From Akkermansia sp. (GTDB taxonomy: Bacteria > Verrucomicrobiota > Verrucomicrobiia > Verrucomicrobiales > Akkermansiaceae): a DNA stretch of 52,990 nucleotides. The position numbers were made by a program, and so were the translations under genes. Under the pieces are notes generated by a model. That model was not told the DNA's origin. It saw nothing but the letters and a program-made list of their open reading frames with translations, and did not search any database. The stretch lies in the NCBI GenBank assembly GCA_017555025.1, contig JAFZHC010000059.1, forward strand, positions 1 through 52,990, given 5' to 3'. Of the stretch, positions 1 through 11,953 are shown in pieces (the stretch's first letter is position 1; the number at the start of each line of letters is the position of its first letter).

Positions 1-13
1 ACGAGTAGAAAAA

Positions 14-121
14 GTATTAGGTGCAAGTTACAAAGGCCTCAGTAAGGGGTAGATGCCCATCTCCGGAGCTCCGCGGTCTGACTAAAACTTGGTCCTTTGT
101 AACTTGTACTTAGTCCTTAGC
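14..121. repeat. Long imperfect inverted repeat downstream of metY
   Basis: The 16-nt arm at 21-36 (GTGCAAGTTACAAAGG) pairs with 94-109 apart from one G-U position. About 57 nt separate the arms, and that spacer holds the perfect palindrome CGGAGCTCCG at 64-73. On the minus strand the element follows the metY stop codon and ends in a short T run (near 9-13), so it could act as an oversized terminator. The right arm also reads as successive 7-nt units resembling nCTTnGT (87-121), which suggests a repeat-derived element. No open frame is evident in 1-122. Confidence 0.6.
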
Positions 122-122
122 C

Positions 123-1400
123 TTATTTAATCGCCTCAAACGCCTGCTTGAGGTCGGCGATGATATCTTCTGCGGCTTCGATGCCGACGGAGTAGCGGAT
201 GAGGTCGGGCTTCACACCGGCCTCGATGAGCTGCTCATCGGTCAGCTGGCGGTGGGTATGGCTGGCGGGATGGAGCACGCAGGTGCGGGCGTCAGCCACA
301 TGGGTTACGATGGAGGTCAGCTTAAGGCTGTCCATGAACTTGATAGCACGCTCGCGACCACCCTTAATGCCGAAGGTTACAACACCGCAGGTGCGACCGC
401 CATCGAACTGACGCTGAGCCAGCTCATAGTACTTGTTGCTGGGCAGACCTGCATAGTTAATCCAAGCCACATCCTCCTGCTGCTCCAGGAACTCGGCTAC
501 CTTTTGGGCGTTTTCGCAGTGGCGCGGCACACGCAGGTGCAGCGTTTCCAACCCCAGATTGAGCAGGAATGCATTCATGGGGGAGGGGATGGAGCCCAGA
601 TCGCGCATGAGCTGAACTGTGCACTTGGTGATGTAGGCACCCTTGCCGAAGGCATCGGTGTACACCAGACCGTGGTAAGAATCATCCGGCTGGGTCAGCC
701 CCGGGAACTTGTCGGCATGGGCGGCCCAATCGAAGTTGCCGCTGTCGACGACTACGCCACCTACCTGCGTGGCATGACCATCCATGTACTTGGTGGTGGA
801 GTGCATCACAATATCGGCGCCGTGCTCAAAGGGACGGCAGTTCATGGGGGTGGCAAAAGTGTTGTCCACAATCAACGGTACTCCGTTTTTGTGGGCGATG
901 TCGGCCATCTTGCGGATATCGAGCACCTGCAGGGAGGGGTTCGAGATGGTTTCGGAGAACAGACACTTGGTGTTCGGACGGAAGGCCTTCTGAATTTCTT
1001 CCTCCGGGGCATCCTGGTCAACAAAGGTCACTTCAATGCCGAGCTTCTTGAAGGTGACTGCAAAGAGGTTGAAGGTGCCGCCGTAGATGGCGCTGGTTGA
1101 TACGAAGTGGTCGCCTGCCTCGCAGATGTTGAAAATCGAGTAGAAGGAGGCAGCCTGACCGGAAGAGGTGAGAATGGCTGCCACGCCGCCCTCGAGATCA
1201 GCAATTTTTTTGGCTACGCATTCGTTGGTGGGGTTTTGCAGACGGGTGTAGAAGAAGCCGGACTCCTCCAAATCGAACAGACGAGCCATTTGGTCGCTTG
1301 TCTCGTACTTGAAGGTGGTGGACTGAAATATAGGCAGCACTCGGGCTTCGCCCTTTTTGGGCTGCCAACCGCTCTGTACGCAAATGGTATCTCTGTTCAT
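123..1400 (-). CDS. metY: O-acetylhomoserine sulfhydrylase (MetY-like, PLP-dependent)
   Basis: This 425-aa cytosolic enzyme belongs to the Cys/Met-metabolism PLP family and should make homocysteine (or cysteine) from an O-acetylated amino acid and sulfide. The N-terminal QSTTFKY segment, the SSGQAA cofactor-phosphate region near residue 80, VDNTFATP near 178-185 and the STTKYMDGH motif with the Schiff-base lysine at about residue 204 are all visible. Length is usual for MetY. The ATG at 1398-1400 is preferred over one 13 codons upstream because homology-like sequence begins there (MNRDTICVQSGWQPKKGE). The gene stands alone with its own promoter at 1430-1458. Cystathionine gamma-synthase or a methionine lyase are the alternatives within the same fold. 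Confidence 0.9.
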   Translation of the reverse strand: MNRDTICVQSGWQPKKGEARVLPIFQSTTFKYETSDQMARLFDLEESGFFYTRLQNPTNECVAKKIADLEGGVAAILTSSGQAASFYSIFNICEAGDHFVSTSAIYGGTFNLFAVTFKKLGIEVTFVDQDAPEEEIQKAFRPNTKCLFSETISNPSLQVLDIRKMADIAHKNGVPLIVDNTFATPMNCRPFEHGADIVMHSTTKYMDGHATQVGGVVVDSGNFDWAAHADKFPGLTQPDDSYHGLVYTDAFGKGAYITKCTVQLMRDLGSIPSPMNAFLLNLGLETLHLRVPRHCENAQKVAEFLEQQEDVAWINYAGLPSNKYYELAQRQFDGGRTCGVVTFGIKGGRERAIKFMDSLKLTSIVTHVADARTCVLHPASHTHRQLTDEQLIEAGVKPDLIRYSVGIEAAEDIIADLKQAFEAIK

Positions 1401-1429
1401 TTTTGTTTGATATTGGTGATTGCGAGCGC

Positions 1430-1458
1430 ATGGTATCACTTTATTCCTACTATTGCAA
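1430..1458 (-). promoter_or_regulatory. Sigma70-like promoter of metY
   Basis: On the minus strand TTGCAA (1453-1458) and TACCAT (1430-1435) are separated by 17 nt. They lie about 30 nt upstream of the chosen metY start. No Shine-Dalgarno sequence is visible before that start, which is common in this window. Confidence 0.5.
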
Positions 1459-1530
1459 GCTGAAATACACGTTTTTTATCATACTGGCATAAAAAAGAGC
1501 CTTAATGAGGGTATTTTGTGTACAGTACCA

Positions 1531-1561
1531 TAAAAAATACCCGCCGCGGTAAGGCGGCGGG
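1531..1561 (-). terminator. Intrinsic terminator of the PA14-like gene
   Basis: The stem CCCGCCGC (1540-1547) / GCGGCGGG (1554-1561) has a 6-nt loop. On the minus strand it is followed by a T-rich tail (1531-1538). It lies directly downstream of the gene ending at 1591. Confidence 0.85.
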
Positions 1562-1590
1562 CAGGGAGGTTCGGGGAAAGAAAAGTACTC

Positions 1591-2865
1591 TTACCAGAGG
1601 CGCCAGGAATCGAGGATGTTTTCCTCCTCTGACTCTTCTTTCTTGTTAGGCTGAGACTCCTCCTCCTGCTGCTTATGAGATGTCCCCATGGCTGTATCTT
1701 TATCCTTGCCGGTCAGCTTGCCGAAGAGTCGCTCGAAGAGGCCGCGCTTTTCGGCATCCTCAAAATCAGCTTCCCAGATGAGACTGTCATCGCGGAAGGG
1801 AGGTCCTTCTTCGCAATTGCTGATGGAGTAATCAACGGAGCCCGAGGAGAGCGCACGCTTGATTTTGGCGGCGTCGGGCAGTGTGTCGGCTGTGCGGAAG
1901 AGGTGAAGCGTGGGTGACTCCTGCTTGGAGAAGATGCCGTAGGGGGCTTTGGCCGCACTCTCCAGTTCCTCAATCAGCAGACAAAAACCGAATTCGTTGC
2001 CGGGAACTTCGGACACAAGGATTTCGATGGGGTATTTCTCGCCCTTTTTGACTGAGAACGGTACGCCGGAGGGCAGGCCGCCAAGCATGCGGTTCCAATG
2101 CGGGGTAGTGGCATACTGGTACAAGGCGCGGCCTTTGGTCTTGGGGGTGATTTCGCGGTTGTGCCTGTTATCGGGTCCGGCTTTCTCCGTAATTTCCTGC
2201 TGGTAGTTCTTATGGGTACCGGTACTGAGACCGCTGCGCGTGGGGATGCTCCAGCCGCTTTCCAGAACAAGTTTGTTGTTGAAGCGCACCATGAGTGTGT
2301 CGTCGCCCATGCCGACAAAGCGGAAGGTGCCGGTCTTGGGAGCGGTCACCACGCCGCGGTACACAACCACCCAGGCCGTGGGAGATACCTTGGGCTCGCC
2401 CTTTTCGGCATTGGCATTGCATTGGAAAGCCTCCGGCCCATAGGAAGCCTTGCAGCGAGGCAGGTAGAAGTAGGGGGCGTAGAGCCTGACTTTGGGGGAG
2501 TAGTAGGCGTTGAACAGCTCCTGATCCCACTTCTTCTTATTGAATTGGTGGAAGAGGTCGACAACTGCCTGTTTGGTCAGCGGTTTGGCCTTGCCGTCTA
2601 TCGGTTGTTTGAGGTCGTAGAATCGACCAATCAGAGCGGAGTCTTCGCCAACGCTGTTGCCGAAAGCCTGCAACAGGTCGTAATTAAGCTCAAGTTTATT
2701 CCACTCCTTCTTGACTTCATCCCAAGCCTTTTGCCCGAGTTGCTGCGCCTTGTCGCCCAGTTGCTCGACATCTGTCCAAAGGTCTGACCAATCCGCCTGA
2801 GCCGGGGTGATGGTCAGCAGCGCGGTCGCTGCCGAAAGCAGCAAGGAAAATGTTTTTGTCTTCAT
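1591..2865 (-). CDS. Secreted PA14-like domain protein
   Basis: This 424-aa protein has a clear Sec signal peptide (about residues 1-24, cleavage near AQA-DW) and is presumably exported. After a short helical Lys/Gln/Glu-rich segment, residues of about 165-215 read like a PA14 carbohydrate-binding fold: a strand with YRGVV, then GTFRFVGMGDDTLMVRFNN and a following LVLESGW. These are the ligand-loop signatures of that fold. The C-terminal 40 residues are charged and low-complexity (Gln/Glu/Lys). The gene is divergent from secA and ends at its own terminator. Its -10 box TAGACT ends 6 nt before the ATG, so the mRNA is probably leaderless. The ligand and exact function are unknown. Confidence 0.75.
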   Translation of the reverse strand: MKTKTFSLLLSAATALLTITPAQADWSDLWTDVEQLGDKAQQLGQKAWDEVKKEWNKLELNYDLLQAFGNSVGEDSALIGRFYDLKQPIDGKAKPLTKQAVVDLFHQFNKKKWDQELFNAYYSPKVRLYAPYFYLPRCKASYGPEAFQCNANAEKGEPKVSPTAWVVVYRGVVTAPKTGTFRFVGMGDDTLMVRFNNKLVLESGWSIPTRSGLSTGTHKNYQQEITEKAGPDNRHNREITPKTKGRALYQYATTPHWNRMLGGLPSGVPFSVKKGEKYPIEILVSEVPGNEFGFCLLIEELESAAKAPYGIFSKQESPTLHLFRTADTLPDAAKIKRALSSGSVDYSISNCEEGPPFRDDSLIWEADFEDAEKRGLFERLFGKLTGKDKDTAMGTSHKQQEEESQPNKKEESEEENILDSWRLW

Positions 2866-2871
2866 GCCCTC

Positions 2872-2900
2872 AGTCTACCTGATAGTGAATAGCATGGCAA
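2872..2900 (-). promoter_or_regulatory. Leaderless-type promoter of the PA14-like gene
   Basis: TTGCCA (2895-2900), a 17-nt spacer and TAGACT (2872-2877) read on the minus strand. Only 6 nt (2866-2871) separate the -10 from the ATG, so transcription should start at or next to the initiation codon. Confidence 0.65.
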
Positions 2901-2970
2901 GTAAAAATATAGTATTTTTGTGTGAATTTGCATCATGACACAACCTTGGTATAGAATTCGGGCGTTATGC

Positions 2971-2999
2971 TTGCCATAGGGCAGTACCTGTGCTACAAT
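2971..2999 (+). promoter_or_regulatory. Promoter of secA
   Basis: TTGCCA (2971-2976), a 17-nt spacer and TACAAT (2994-2999) predict a start near 3006. This gives secA a leader of about 50 nt, in contrast to the divergent gene next door. Confidence 0.6.
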
Positions 3000-3055
3000 G
3001 CTGAACCGCGTGCACATCTCGGGTGCGCAGCCGTCAATTTTAACCGTCAAAAATA

Positions 3056-6409
<3,354 letters not shown>

Positions 6410-6454
6410 AGCGCCGGACGTACCGGCTGACATCTGCCACAACACGCACGCGCT

Positions 6455-7528
6455 ATGAACGTACGCTCAGTTCTGGAATACGTGCCTTACTTCCGTGGTC
6501 GCCTTTTCGTGGTACATATCTGCGAAGAGCTGCTGGCCGCGGAGGCGTTGGTGGATGCTCTGCTCGATGTTGATGCCCTGCACGAAATCGGCGTGCGCCT
6601 GGTGCTGGTGGCCGAGGGCGGGCAGACCTCCTTGCTGGCTCGCCGTGCCTCTACCTGTGAGGTGCATGCCGCTGTGGCTGAGCTGCCGTTGACGGAGGGG
6701 GCTGCGGCGGTGGCTCGTGTGAGCGAGATTGTGGAGCGTCGTCAGGTAGCCATTGTTGCCTCGGGTACAGCCGGGGGGATGGATGCCGGTAGTGTGGCGC
6801 TGGCTACCTCGTTGGGGGCTGCAAAGTACATCTGCCTGCAGGCCGGCAGCATTCCCTGCCGTGATGGGCAGCCGATTTTTGCCATACGCGAGAGCGATGT
6901 TCTTGCCGGTGCCTGTACTGATTGCACACACCCGGAGGTATTGCAGCAGGCTGCGGAGGTGTGCCGGGGCGGCATACCCCGAGTACACCTGCTGGATGGT
7001 CGCCGACGTGGCGTGTTGCTCGATGAAATCTTCTCCGAGGAAGGTGTGGGTACCATGGTGCACACTGACTCATACCGGGAAATCCGCCCGTTGCAGGAGG
7101 ATGATATACCCGAACTGCTCTCGATGATTGCCCGTAGTGTGGTGGACTCTCAGCTGGTGGAGCGTACCTATGAGAGCATACGCGATCATCTGCACAGTTA
7201 TTACGTATACACGCTCGACGATACCATTGTGGGCTGTGTGGCTCTTTACCCCTATGCGGCTGATAATTGTGCCGAGCTGGGCTGCCTGTTTATCAAACAT
7301 AACTACGGTGGCCACGGCTACGGGCGTGCGATGTGCCGATTTGTGGAGGATAAAGCCCGCGATATGGGCTTTGAATGGATTTTTGCTATTTCGCAAAGTG
7401 CGGTGGCTTATTTCCGCGACCGCTTGGGCTATGCGGAATTGTCGCGCGAGGTGTTGCCGAGCTCCCGCCGGGAGGTGCTCGAGGCCAGCGGCCGCAGTTC
7501 CGCTGTGTTTGGCCGCCGCTTGAGCTGA
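6455..7528 (+). CDS. argA: N-acetylglutamate synthase, ArgA type (kinase-like plus GNAT domains)
   Basis: The predicted role is acetylation of glutamate by acetyl-CoA, the first step of arginine synthesis. The 357-aa protein has the two-domain layout of ArgA. An amino-acid-kinase-like N-terminus (about 1-200) opens with YVPYFRGRLFVVHI and LHEIGVRLVLV. The linker CRGGIPRVHLLDGRRRGVLL and the EIFSEEGVGTMV segment are very ArgA-like. A GNAT domain (about 208-335) carries the acetyl-CoA loop region YGGHGYGRAM. The kinase-like half is short compared with E. coli ArgA (443 aa overall), so inhibitor binding may differ. It follows secA by 45 nt. No other arginine gene is in the window. Confidence 0.8.
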   Translation: MNVRSVLEYVPYFRGRLFVVHICEELLAAEALVDALLDVDALHEIGVRLVLVAEGGQTSLLARRASTCEVHAAVAELPLTEGAAAVARVSEIVERRQVAIVASGTAGGMDAGSVALATSLGAAKYICLQAGSIPCRDGQPIFAIRESDVLAGACTDCTHPEVLQQAAEVCRGGIPRVHLLDGRRRGVLLDEIFSEEGVGTMVHTDSYREIRPLQEDDIPELLSMIARSVVDSQLVERTYESIRDHLHSYYVYTLDDTIVGCVALYPYAADNCAELGCLFIKHNYGGHGYGRAMCRFVEDKARDMGFEWIFAISQSAVAYFRDRLGYAELSREVLPSSRREVLEASGRSSAVFGRRLS

Positions 7529-7606
7529 GAGGGGGCTTTGGGCTACCCCTGCATGCCTTATTTGCCCGCCATTGCTTGTTTTTTGTTTTGTGCGCTTGTT
7601 TTGTCG

Positions 7607-7636
7607 TTGACAATCTGTGTGTGCTGCTTCTATAAT
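7607..7636 (+). promoter_or_regulatory. Strong promoter close to the 7645 start codon
   Basis: A perfect TTGACA (7607-7612), an 18-nt spacer and a perfect TATAAT (7631-7636) are present. The ATG begins 8 nt after the -10 box, so the transcript should have no or almost no leader. Confidence 0.7.
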
Positions 7637-7644
7637 ATGGGGTA

Positions 7645-8598
7645 ATGAAGGAGCATTTGTCCCGCTTGTTGCATCGGCCGTGGCTCACCATCCTGCGAAG
7701 GTTGGTGCTGGTGTGGCTTGTTTTTGTGGCGTTGGGCTGCCTTTCGTCTGCTGCTCGCGCCTGGGAGTGTGATTTTTATGGTTGCATGCCGGTATATGTG
7801 CCGCTCACTATCATTTCCCTGACGGGTTGTGTGTTGGTGCCGCTTGTGGGCTTGGTAATGCTGGCTGTTTGGGGGTGGCGTGTGAGGTGCCGCCGCAAGC
7901 AGGAGCAGCTCGCTGCCGCAGCGGCTGAGGCCGTAGACCCCGAAGTAGGGGTGCAGATGGAGTTGCCGCTGACTTTCCCACCGCCTACTCCGCCTGCTCA
8001 GGGCAAGCTGCGCCGTTGGTGGGATGTCTGGGTATTTTTGTTTGCCTTGCTGGTATGTGTGCCGCTGAGTTATTGGTACCATTACCGAGCCGACAACAGA
8101 AGTACTCTGCAAGTCAGTTGTCAGGGCGCTCATGGTGATTATGTGTTTGCACGTGCCGCCTGGAATAGTGACGATGCCACCGCGGAGGGCGTGGCTGAGC
8201 GGCTGCCTGCCACCGCTCCGTATCTGCATACTTTTTATTTGCCCGATGGTGATTTTCAGGTGGATTGTCAAACCGGTTCAACTGTTTTTGCTCTCAGCCA
8301 TATTCGTGGTACCCGCCGCTTTACCCTGAAACCTCATTTTAATATAGAGGGTGAGGTGGAGCTGTATATTTGCCCCATTATCAACGATGAGGATAGAAAG
8401 CGAGTGAAAACGCTGCTGAATTATTACATGAATAATCCGCAGGCACGGCGTCCGCGGATTCGCCGCATGAATTTCACTCGCTGTCAGGATGCCGCTGTGC
8501 TGTACCTTGATTATGGTGAGTATGTGTTGTTGCCGGTACCCAAGGGAACGGCGCCGTCCGAGGCGCCTGCACTTATCTACATTTCCCTCTTACCATGA
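7645..8598 (+). CDS. Membrane protein of unknown function
   Basis: I do not recognise this 317-aa protein. It has an N-terminal membrane segment (about residues 16-38), a second (about 50-76), a basic and Ala/Pro-rich cytoplasmic linker (about 80-128) and a third membrane segment (about 128-147). A soluble, probably periplasmic, C-terminal domain of about 170 residues follows, rich in beta-prone sequence and with several cysteines. The last 4 nt (ATGA) overlap the start of the amidase gene, so the two are translationally coupled. A role in envelope or peptidoglycan biology is inferred only from that coupling. Confidence 0.7.
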   Translation: MKEHLSRLLHRPWLTILRRLVLVWLVFVALGCLSSAARAWECDFYGCMPVYVPLTIISLTGCVLVPLVGLVMLAVWGWRVRCRRKQEQLAAAAAEAVDPEVGVQMELPLTFPPPTPPAQGKLRRWWDVWVFLFALLVCVPLSYWYHYRADNRSTLQVSCQGAHGDYVFARAAWNSDDATAEGVAERLPATAPYLHTFYLPDGDFQVDCQTGSTVFALSHIRGTRRFTLKPHFNIEGEVELYICPIINDEDRKRVKTLLNYYMNNPQARRPRIRRMNFTRCQDAAVLYLDYGEYVLLPVPKGTAPSEAPALIYISLLP

Positions 8599-9371
8599 GA
8601 ACGCTTATCTGCATGCTCTGCGGATTGTTGTTAATCGCTGCCATCGCTCCGGCCGGCGAGCAGGGAGCTGTTATGCTGGATATCGGCCACCAGAGCGATG
8701 CGAGGGGCGCGGCCTCGCCCGATGGCAGGGTAAACGAATATGAGTTCTGGTGCCGCTATGCCGGTGAGGTGAAGCAGGTAATTGAAGATGCCGGTTATTC
8801 CTGTTTGCTTATCAACAGAGGAAAGGCACCCGCCGATAAGCAATTGCGTGCAGCTTGCGCCGCAGCAGGTGTGGTGCAGATGAACAAGCCCGACAGGGGC
8901 GCAAAGCGATATCCTTCTACCCATTATCCTGAACATATTGGGTGTGGGATGGTATGTGCGGATTATGCTATAGATAGCAAGGCTCGCTGCGTGGTGTTTC
9001 TGCACCTCAACAGCGTGGGGAATAAGTGGAGCCGTAAACCGCCTGCCGGGTTAATTATCTGCAATCGCAAGAACGGCCGGGTTCTGGCTGAGAGTGTGTG
9101 CAACAGCCTGCAGAAATCGCTGCTGAAAGTACCCGGTGGTATACCCTATGCCGACCGCAAGGTGAAGGTGCTGCCCCGTTATATAGGCTCTGAGCCTTCC
9201 GCCGGATGGATGAATGCTCTGGATGAAGCCGGTATACCGGCCATCGTTTTTGAAGCTGTTTATGTGAATTATAAACAACATGTCGACTATATCTGCCGTG
9301 AGGAAGGTGCCCGCAAACTGGCTCGAGCCATTGCTGCCGGGGTAGTGGATTGGTTGCGACAAAGTGAATGA
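8595..9371 (+). CDS. N-acetylmuramoyl-L-alanine amidase (Amidase_3 family)
   Basis: This 258-aa exported enzyme should cleave the amide bond between MurNAc and the stem peptide. A signal peptide spans about residues 1-20. The zinc-ligand pattern of Amidase_3 is intact: His32 in DIGH, Glu48 in NEYEF, His137 in FLHLNS, and the catalytic Glu at about 220 in AIVFEAVYVN. There is no separate cell-wall binding domain. The start overlaps the stop of the upstream membrane protein by 4 nt, so the two form a two-gene operon. The cellular role (division, recycling or remodelling) cannot be decided from the sequence. Confidence 0.85.
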   Translation: MRTLICMLCGLLLIAAIAPAGEQGAVMLDIGHQSDARGAASPDGRVNEYEFWCRYAGEVKQVIEDAGYSCLLINRGKAPADKQLRAACAAAGVVQMNKPDRGAKRYPSTHYPEHIGCGMVCADYAIDSKARCVVFLHLNSVGNKWSRKPPAGLIICNRKNGRVLAESVCNSLQKSLLKVPGGIPYADRKVKVLPRYIGSEPSAGWMNALDEAGIPAIVFEAVYVNYKQHVDYICREEGARKLARAIAAGVVDWLRQSE

Positions 9372-9471
9372 GGTATTGTTTTTTTTGTTTGGTTGTTAAG
9401 TGTTTATAATCAGCGATATGTAAAAGTTAAATGTGGCTTTTGTGTAAGCTGTAATTATAATTGTTTTTCTG

Positions 9472-9499
9472 TTGACTTTTTAAGGCTGTTTGCTAGAAT
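9472..9499 (+). promoter_or_regulatory. Promoter of the Sel1-like gene
   Basis: TTGACT (9472-9477), a 16-nt spacer and TAGAAT (9494-9499) lie 9 nt before the ATG at 9509. The leader would be absent or 1-3 nt. Confidence 0.6.
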
Positions 9500-9508
9500 A
9501 AGTAGCGT

Positions 9509-11833
9509 ATGAACCTGCGCTACCTTACCCCTGTACTGAGTGTTGCTGTTGCCCTGCATGCTCCCGCCGCTGAAATATCGGTTCCGGCTACGGCTGAGAC
9601 GGCTGCTGATTTGCTGCCTCTGCTGCAATGTGTAGATGAAATGACTCCTGCGCAGGCTCGGGATGTGCTGTCGCGGCTGCCGGTACCTCGCAAGTGCTAC
9701 AGGGTGCTGAAACAGCGCATGGAAGTATGCAAGGTGATGGCGGATGTGCTGCGGATATCTTCCCTGAAGGGGGAGGCGGCTGCCGCTGCGCGTGCTGAGC
9801 TGTTGCGCAAATCTCCTGTGTCGTGGTTGACAAGCATTACTCTTGAACTGTCATTGGCTACACAGAGTGGGGGAGAGACTGCTGCTCTGAAAGAGGAATG
9901 GGTGGAGGGCATTAAGAGCCTTGGTCCCGAGGATGGAATGGGAACCTTGCGTGCAGCTGCCGTTGGTGGCTTGTTGACTGATACGGAGCAGATTGACCCG
10001 CAGAAGGAGCGTATGAAGGTCGAAATCATGCGCTCGGAGCCGGATTCGCCGGATTGTTTGGCCGGACTTGCCGTTATGCACCTGTATGAGGAATATGGGC
10101 TTGGTGTAGATGTTGAATTGGCCATGCAGTATGCTTTGCGTAGCGTGGTGACGGCAGAGCACCAGTTTAAGAGTACGGATTTTATGCGTAATAATCTCTG
10201 CTTGAGCCTGGCCCGTGCCGCCGCTCTTAAGGGGGAGGCTGCATTGCCGTTGCAGGTGGCTGCATTGCGTCGGGTAGAGAAGGAAAGTGAATCTTCGGCA
10301 GGGCTGGCTGCCTATCGTCTGGCAAAGCTCTACCTCAACATGCCTGAAAATCTGGAAGTCGTACCGGAGGAGTTCGCGCAGATTCTTTTCAAAGAAGGAG
10401 CCTCGCTGGGGGAGCCCGCCTGCCTGCATGAGTTGTCTCTGTTGGCTGAAGAGCCTGAAGTTAAAGAGCAATTTCAGAATATGGCTCAGGCAAAGAAGTT
10501 TGATGCTTCAAAGGATTATCTGAATGGCTCGCACGGGCGCCCTGCTACCGTTGGGGCATGGTGGCCGGAGGGTAATATATTTGACCCGGTGGAACAGGAG
10601 GTATGGAACGGAATCCTGAAACTGCTCAACCGTATGGAATGGGAGGCAGAAGCATCGCAAGAACCGGAAAACATGAAGGCTGCCACTCAATGGTTGATAG
10701 CTCGTTTCTTTTCGCAATTTTCCTGGAATGACAAGCAGGAAGAAGCTTACATGGAGAGAGCTGACGATGAGGAGGACAAGAGCTTTGAACGCGTCAAGAA
10801 GTTTTTCGATGGTATGATGGGAGCCTCCGAGAATGAGGTGAAGCAAAATGTGGATGAGTTCCTCGCTCATATTGGTAATACCTATATTCTGAATGATGCC
10901 GTGGAAGACATGGGGGCTGAAAATCTGGTGCGCCTGCAGAAGATGGCCGAAGCCGGGCATGCTGACCCTATGTATATTCTGGCCTGGCGGCAGGTGCGTT
11001 TTCTCGGTTCCTTTACGGAGAGCAGTTGGGAGTTGATGTGCGAGGCTTATAAGCGAGGCTCGGCGGGTGCAGCATGGTTCCTTTTTGAAGCCATGTGGGA
11101 TGGCCTTTACGGCTTGGAGAGCGACCCGGCATCTGCCACAGCCTGCTACCGCACGGCCTTAGCTCGCCTGAGTGCCGAAGCCTGGCAGCGGCGCTTGGAC
11201 CGCTCTGAGGATGAGGCGGTACGATTGCATGCATTGGTTCACATGCGGCATTCCCATGGAGGTGAGCGCTTCAGCCTGCAGCTGGATGATGCCTTGCAGG
11301 CCTATGCTGCCACCCATCCCGAATTGCAGAGCATTATTACTCCGCTGCGTTTGTTGTATATGAGGCAGGCTGACTCCCTGCCGGCAGAAGAGGAAAAAGA
11401 GTTACAAGAGCGTATGTTAGAGTTGTTCATCGCCCTGCAACCGTCCGTCATGAGTGCAGACGACGTGGCTCAGGAACGGGCGGCTATCGAGTATGAATAT
11501 GTGACGGCGCTTCATAATGAGCGTGCCGCACAGGCTCGTAAAGCGCTGCCTTTACTGAAGTCCGGAAGTGCTGATTTAGCGCTGGTAAAGGAGAAGAAAG
11601 TGCTTTTGGCTGAGTGTGGTGAAGCTCGGGAATTGCTGCAATCCTGGGTGCAGAATCATGCTCAGGAATTAAAGGGCGCTCACCTTGTATGCCGCGATTG
11701 CAATCGGGAGCTGGCTGAAGCCGCCATTCAGGCCGGGGTGAAGAGTGTTACCGCACTCCGCATGCCTGCTGGGGTGCGCGACTACCTGCGCTCCCGGCAG
11801 CTCTCCGCCGGTGGCTGGGAGATTGTGCGCTGA
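9509..11833 (+). CDS. Large secreted Sel1/TPR-like repeat protein
   Basis: This 774-aa protein has a signal peptide (about 1-21, ending HAPA-AE). The rest is almost entirely alpha-helical with degenerate Sel1-like repeats. Examples are the LAVMHLYEEYGLGVDVELAMQY region (about 183-210), AYRLAKLYLN with FKEGASLGEPACLHEL (about 265-310), and AEAGHADPMYILAWRQVRFLG with YKRGSAGAAWFLFEAMWDG (about 475-530). Such repeats usually scaffold protein-protein contacts. A Glu/Asp-rich segment (about 400-440) separates repeat blocks. It appears monocistronic. No catalytic motif was seen, so the partner and role are unknown. Confidence 0.7.
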   Translation: MNLRYLTPVLSVAVALHAPAAEISVPATAETAADLLPLLQCVDEMTPAQARDVLSRLPVPRKCYRVLKQRMEVCKVMADVLRISSLKGEAAAAARAELLRKSPVSWLTSITLELSLATQSGGETAALKEEWVEGIKSLGPEDGMGTLRAAAVGGLLTDTEQIDPQKERMKVEIMRSEPDSPDCLAGLAVMHLYEEYGLGVDVELAMQYALRSVVTAEHQFKSTDFMRNNLCLSLARAAALKGEAALPLQVAALRRVEKESESSAGLAAYRLAKLYLNMPENLEVVPEEFAQILFKEGASLGEPACLHELSLLAEEPEVKEQFQNMAQAKKFDASKDYLNGSHGRPATVGAWWPEGNIFDPVEQEVWNGILKLLNRMEWEAEASQEPENMKAATQWLIARFFSQFSWNDKQEEAYMERADDEEDKSFERVKKFFDGMMGASENEVKQNVDEFLAHIGNTYILNDAVEDMGAENLVRLQKMAEAGHADPMYILAWRQVRFLGSFTESSWELMCEAYKRGSAGAAWFLFEAMWDGLYGLESDPASATACYRTALARLSAEAWQRRLDRSEDEAVRLHALVHMRHSHGGERFSLQLDDALQAYAATHPELQSIITPLRLLYMRQADSLPAEEEKELQERMLELFIALQPSVMSADDVAQERAAIEYEYVTALHNERAAQARKALPLLKSGSADLALVKEKKVLLAECGEARELLQSWVQNHAQELKGAHLVCRDCNRELAEAAIQAGVKSVTALRMPAGVRDYLRSRQLSAGGWEIVR

Positions 11834-11953
11834 GAATATATGTTTCAATAGGTGATTGCGTCATCATTGGCAAATGGCTTGTCACGGGAAGTTCGTGTGG
11901 TAAACTCGTTCTGTTAATGTATTTATTAGATCTTAGGGAGTATTAAAGAAAGT

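Noticed and set aside
1441..1530. SAM-type riboswitch upstream of metY
   Set aside because: No kink-turn, conserved core or terminator switch could be seen in the short upstream region.
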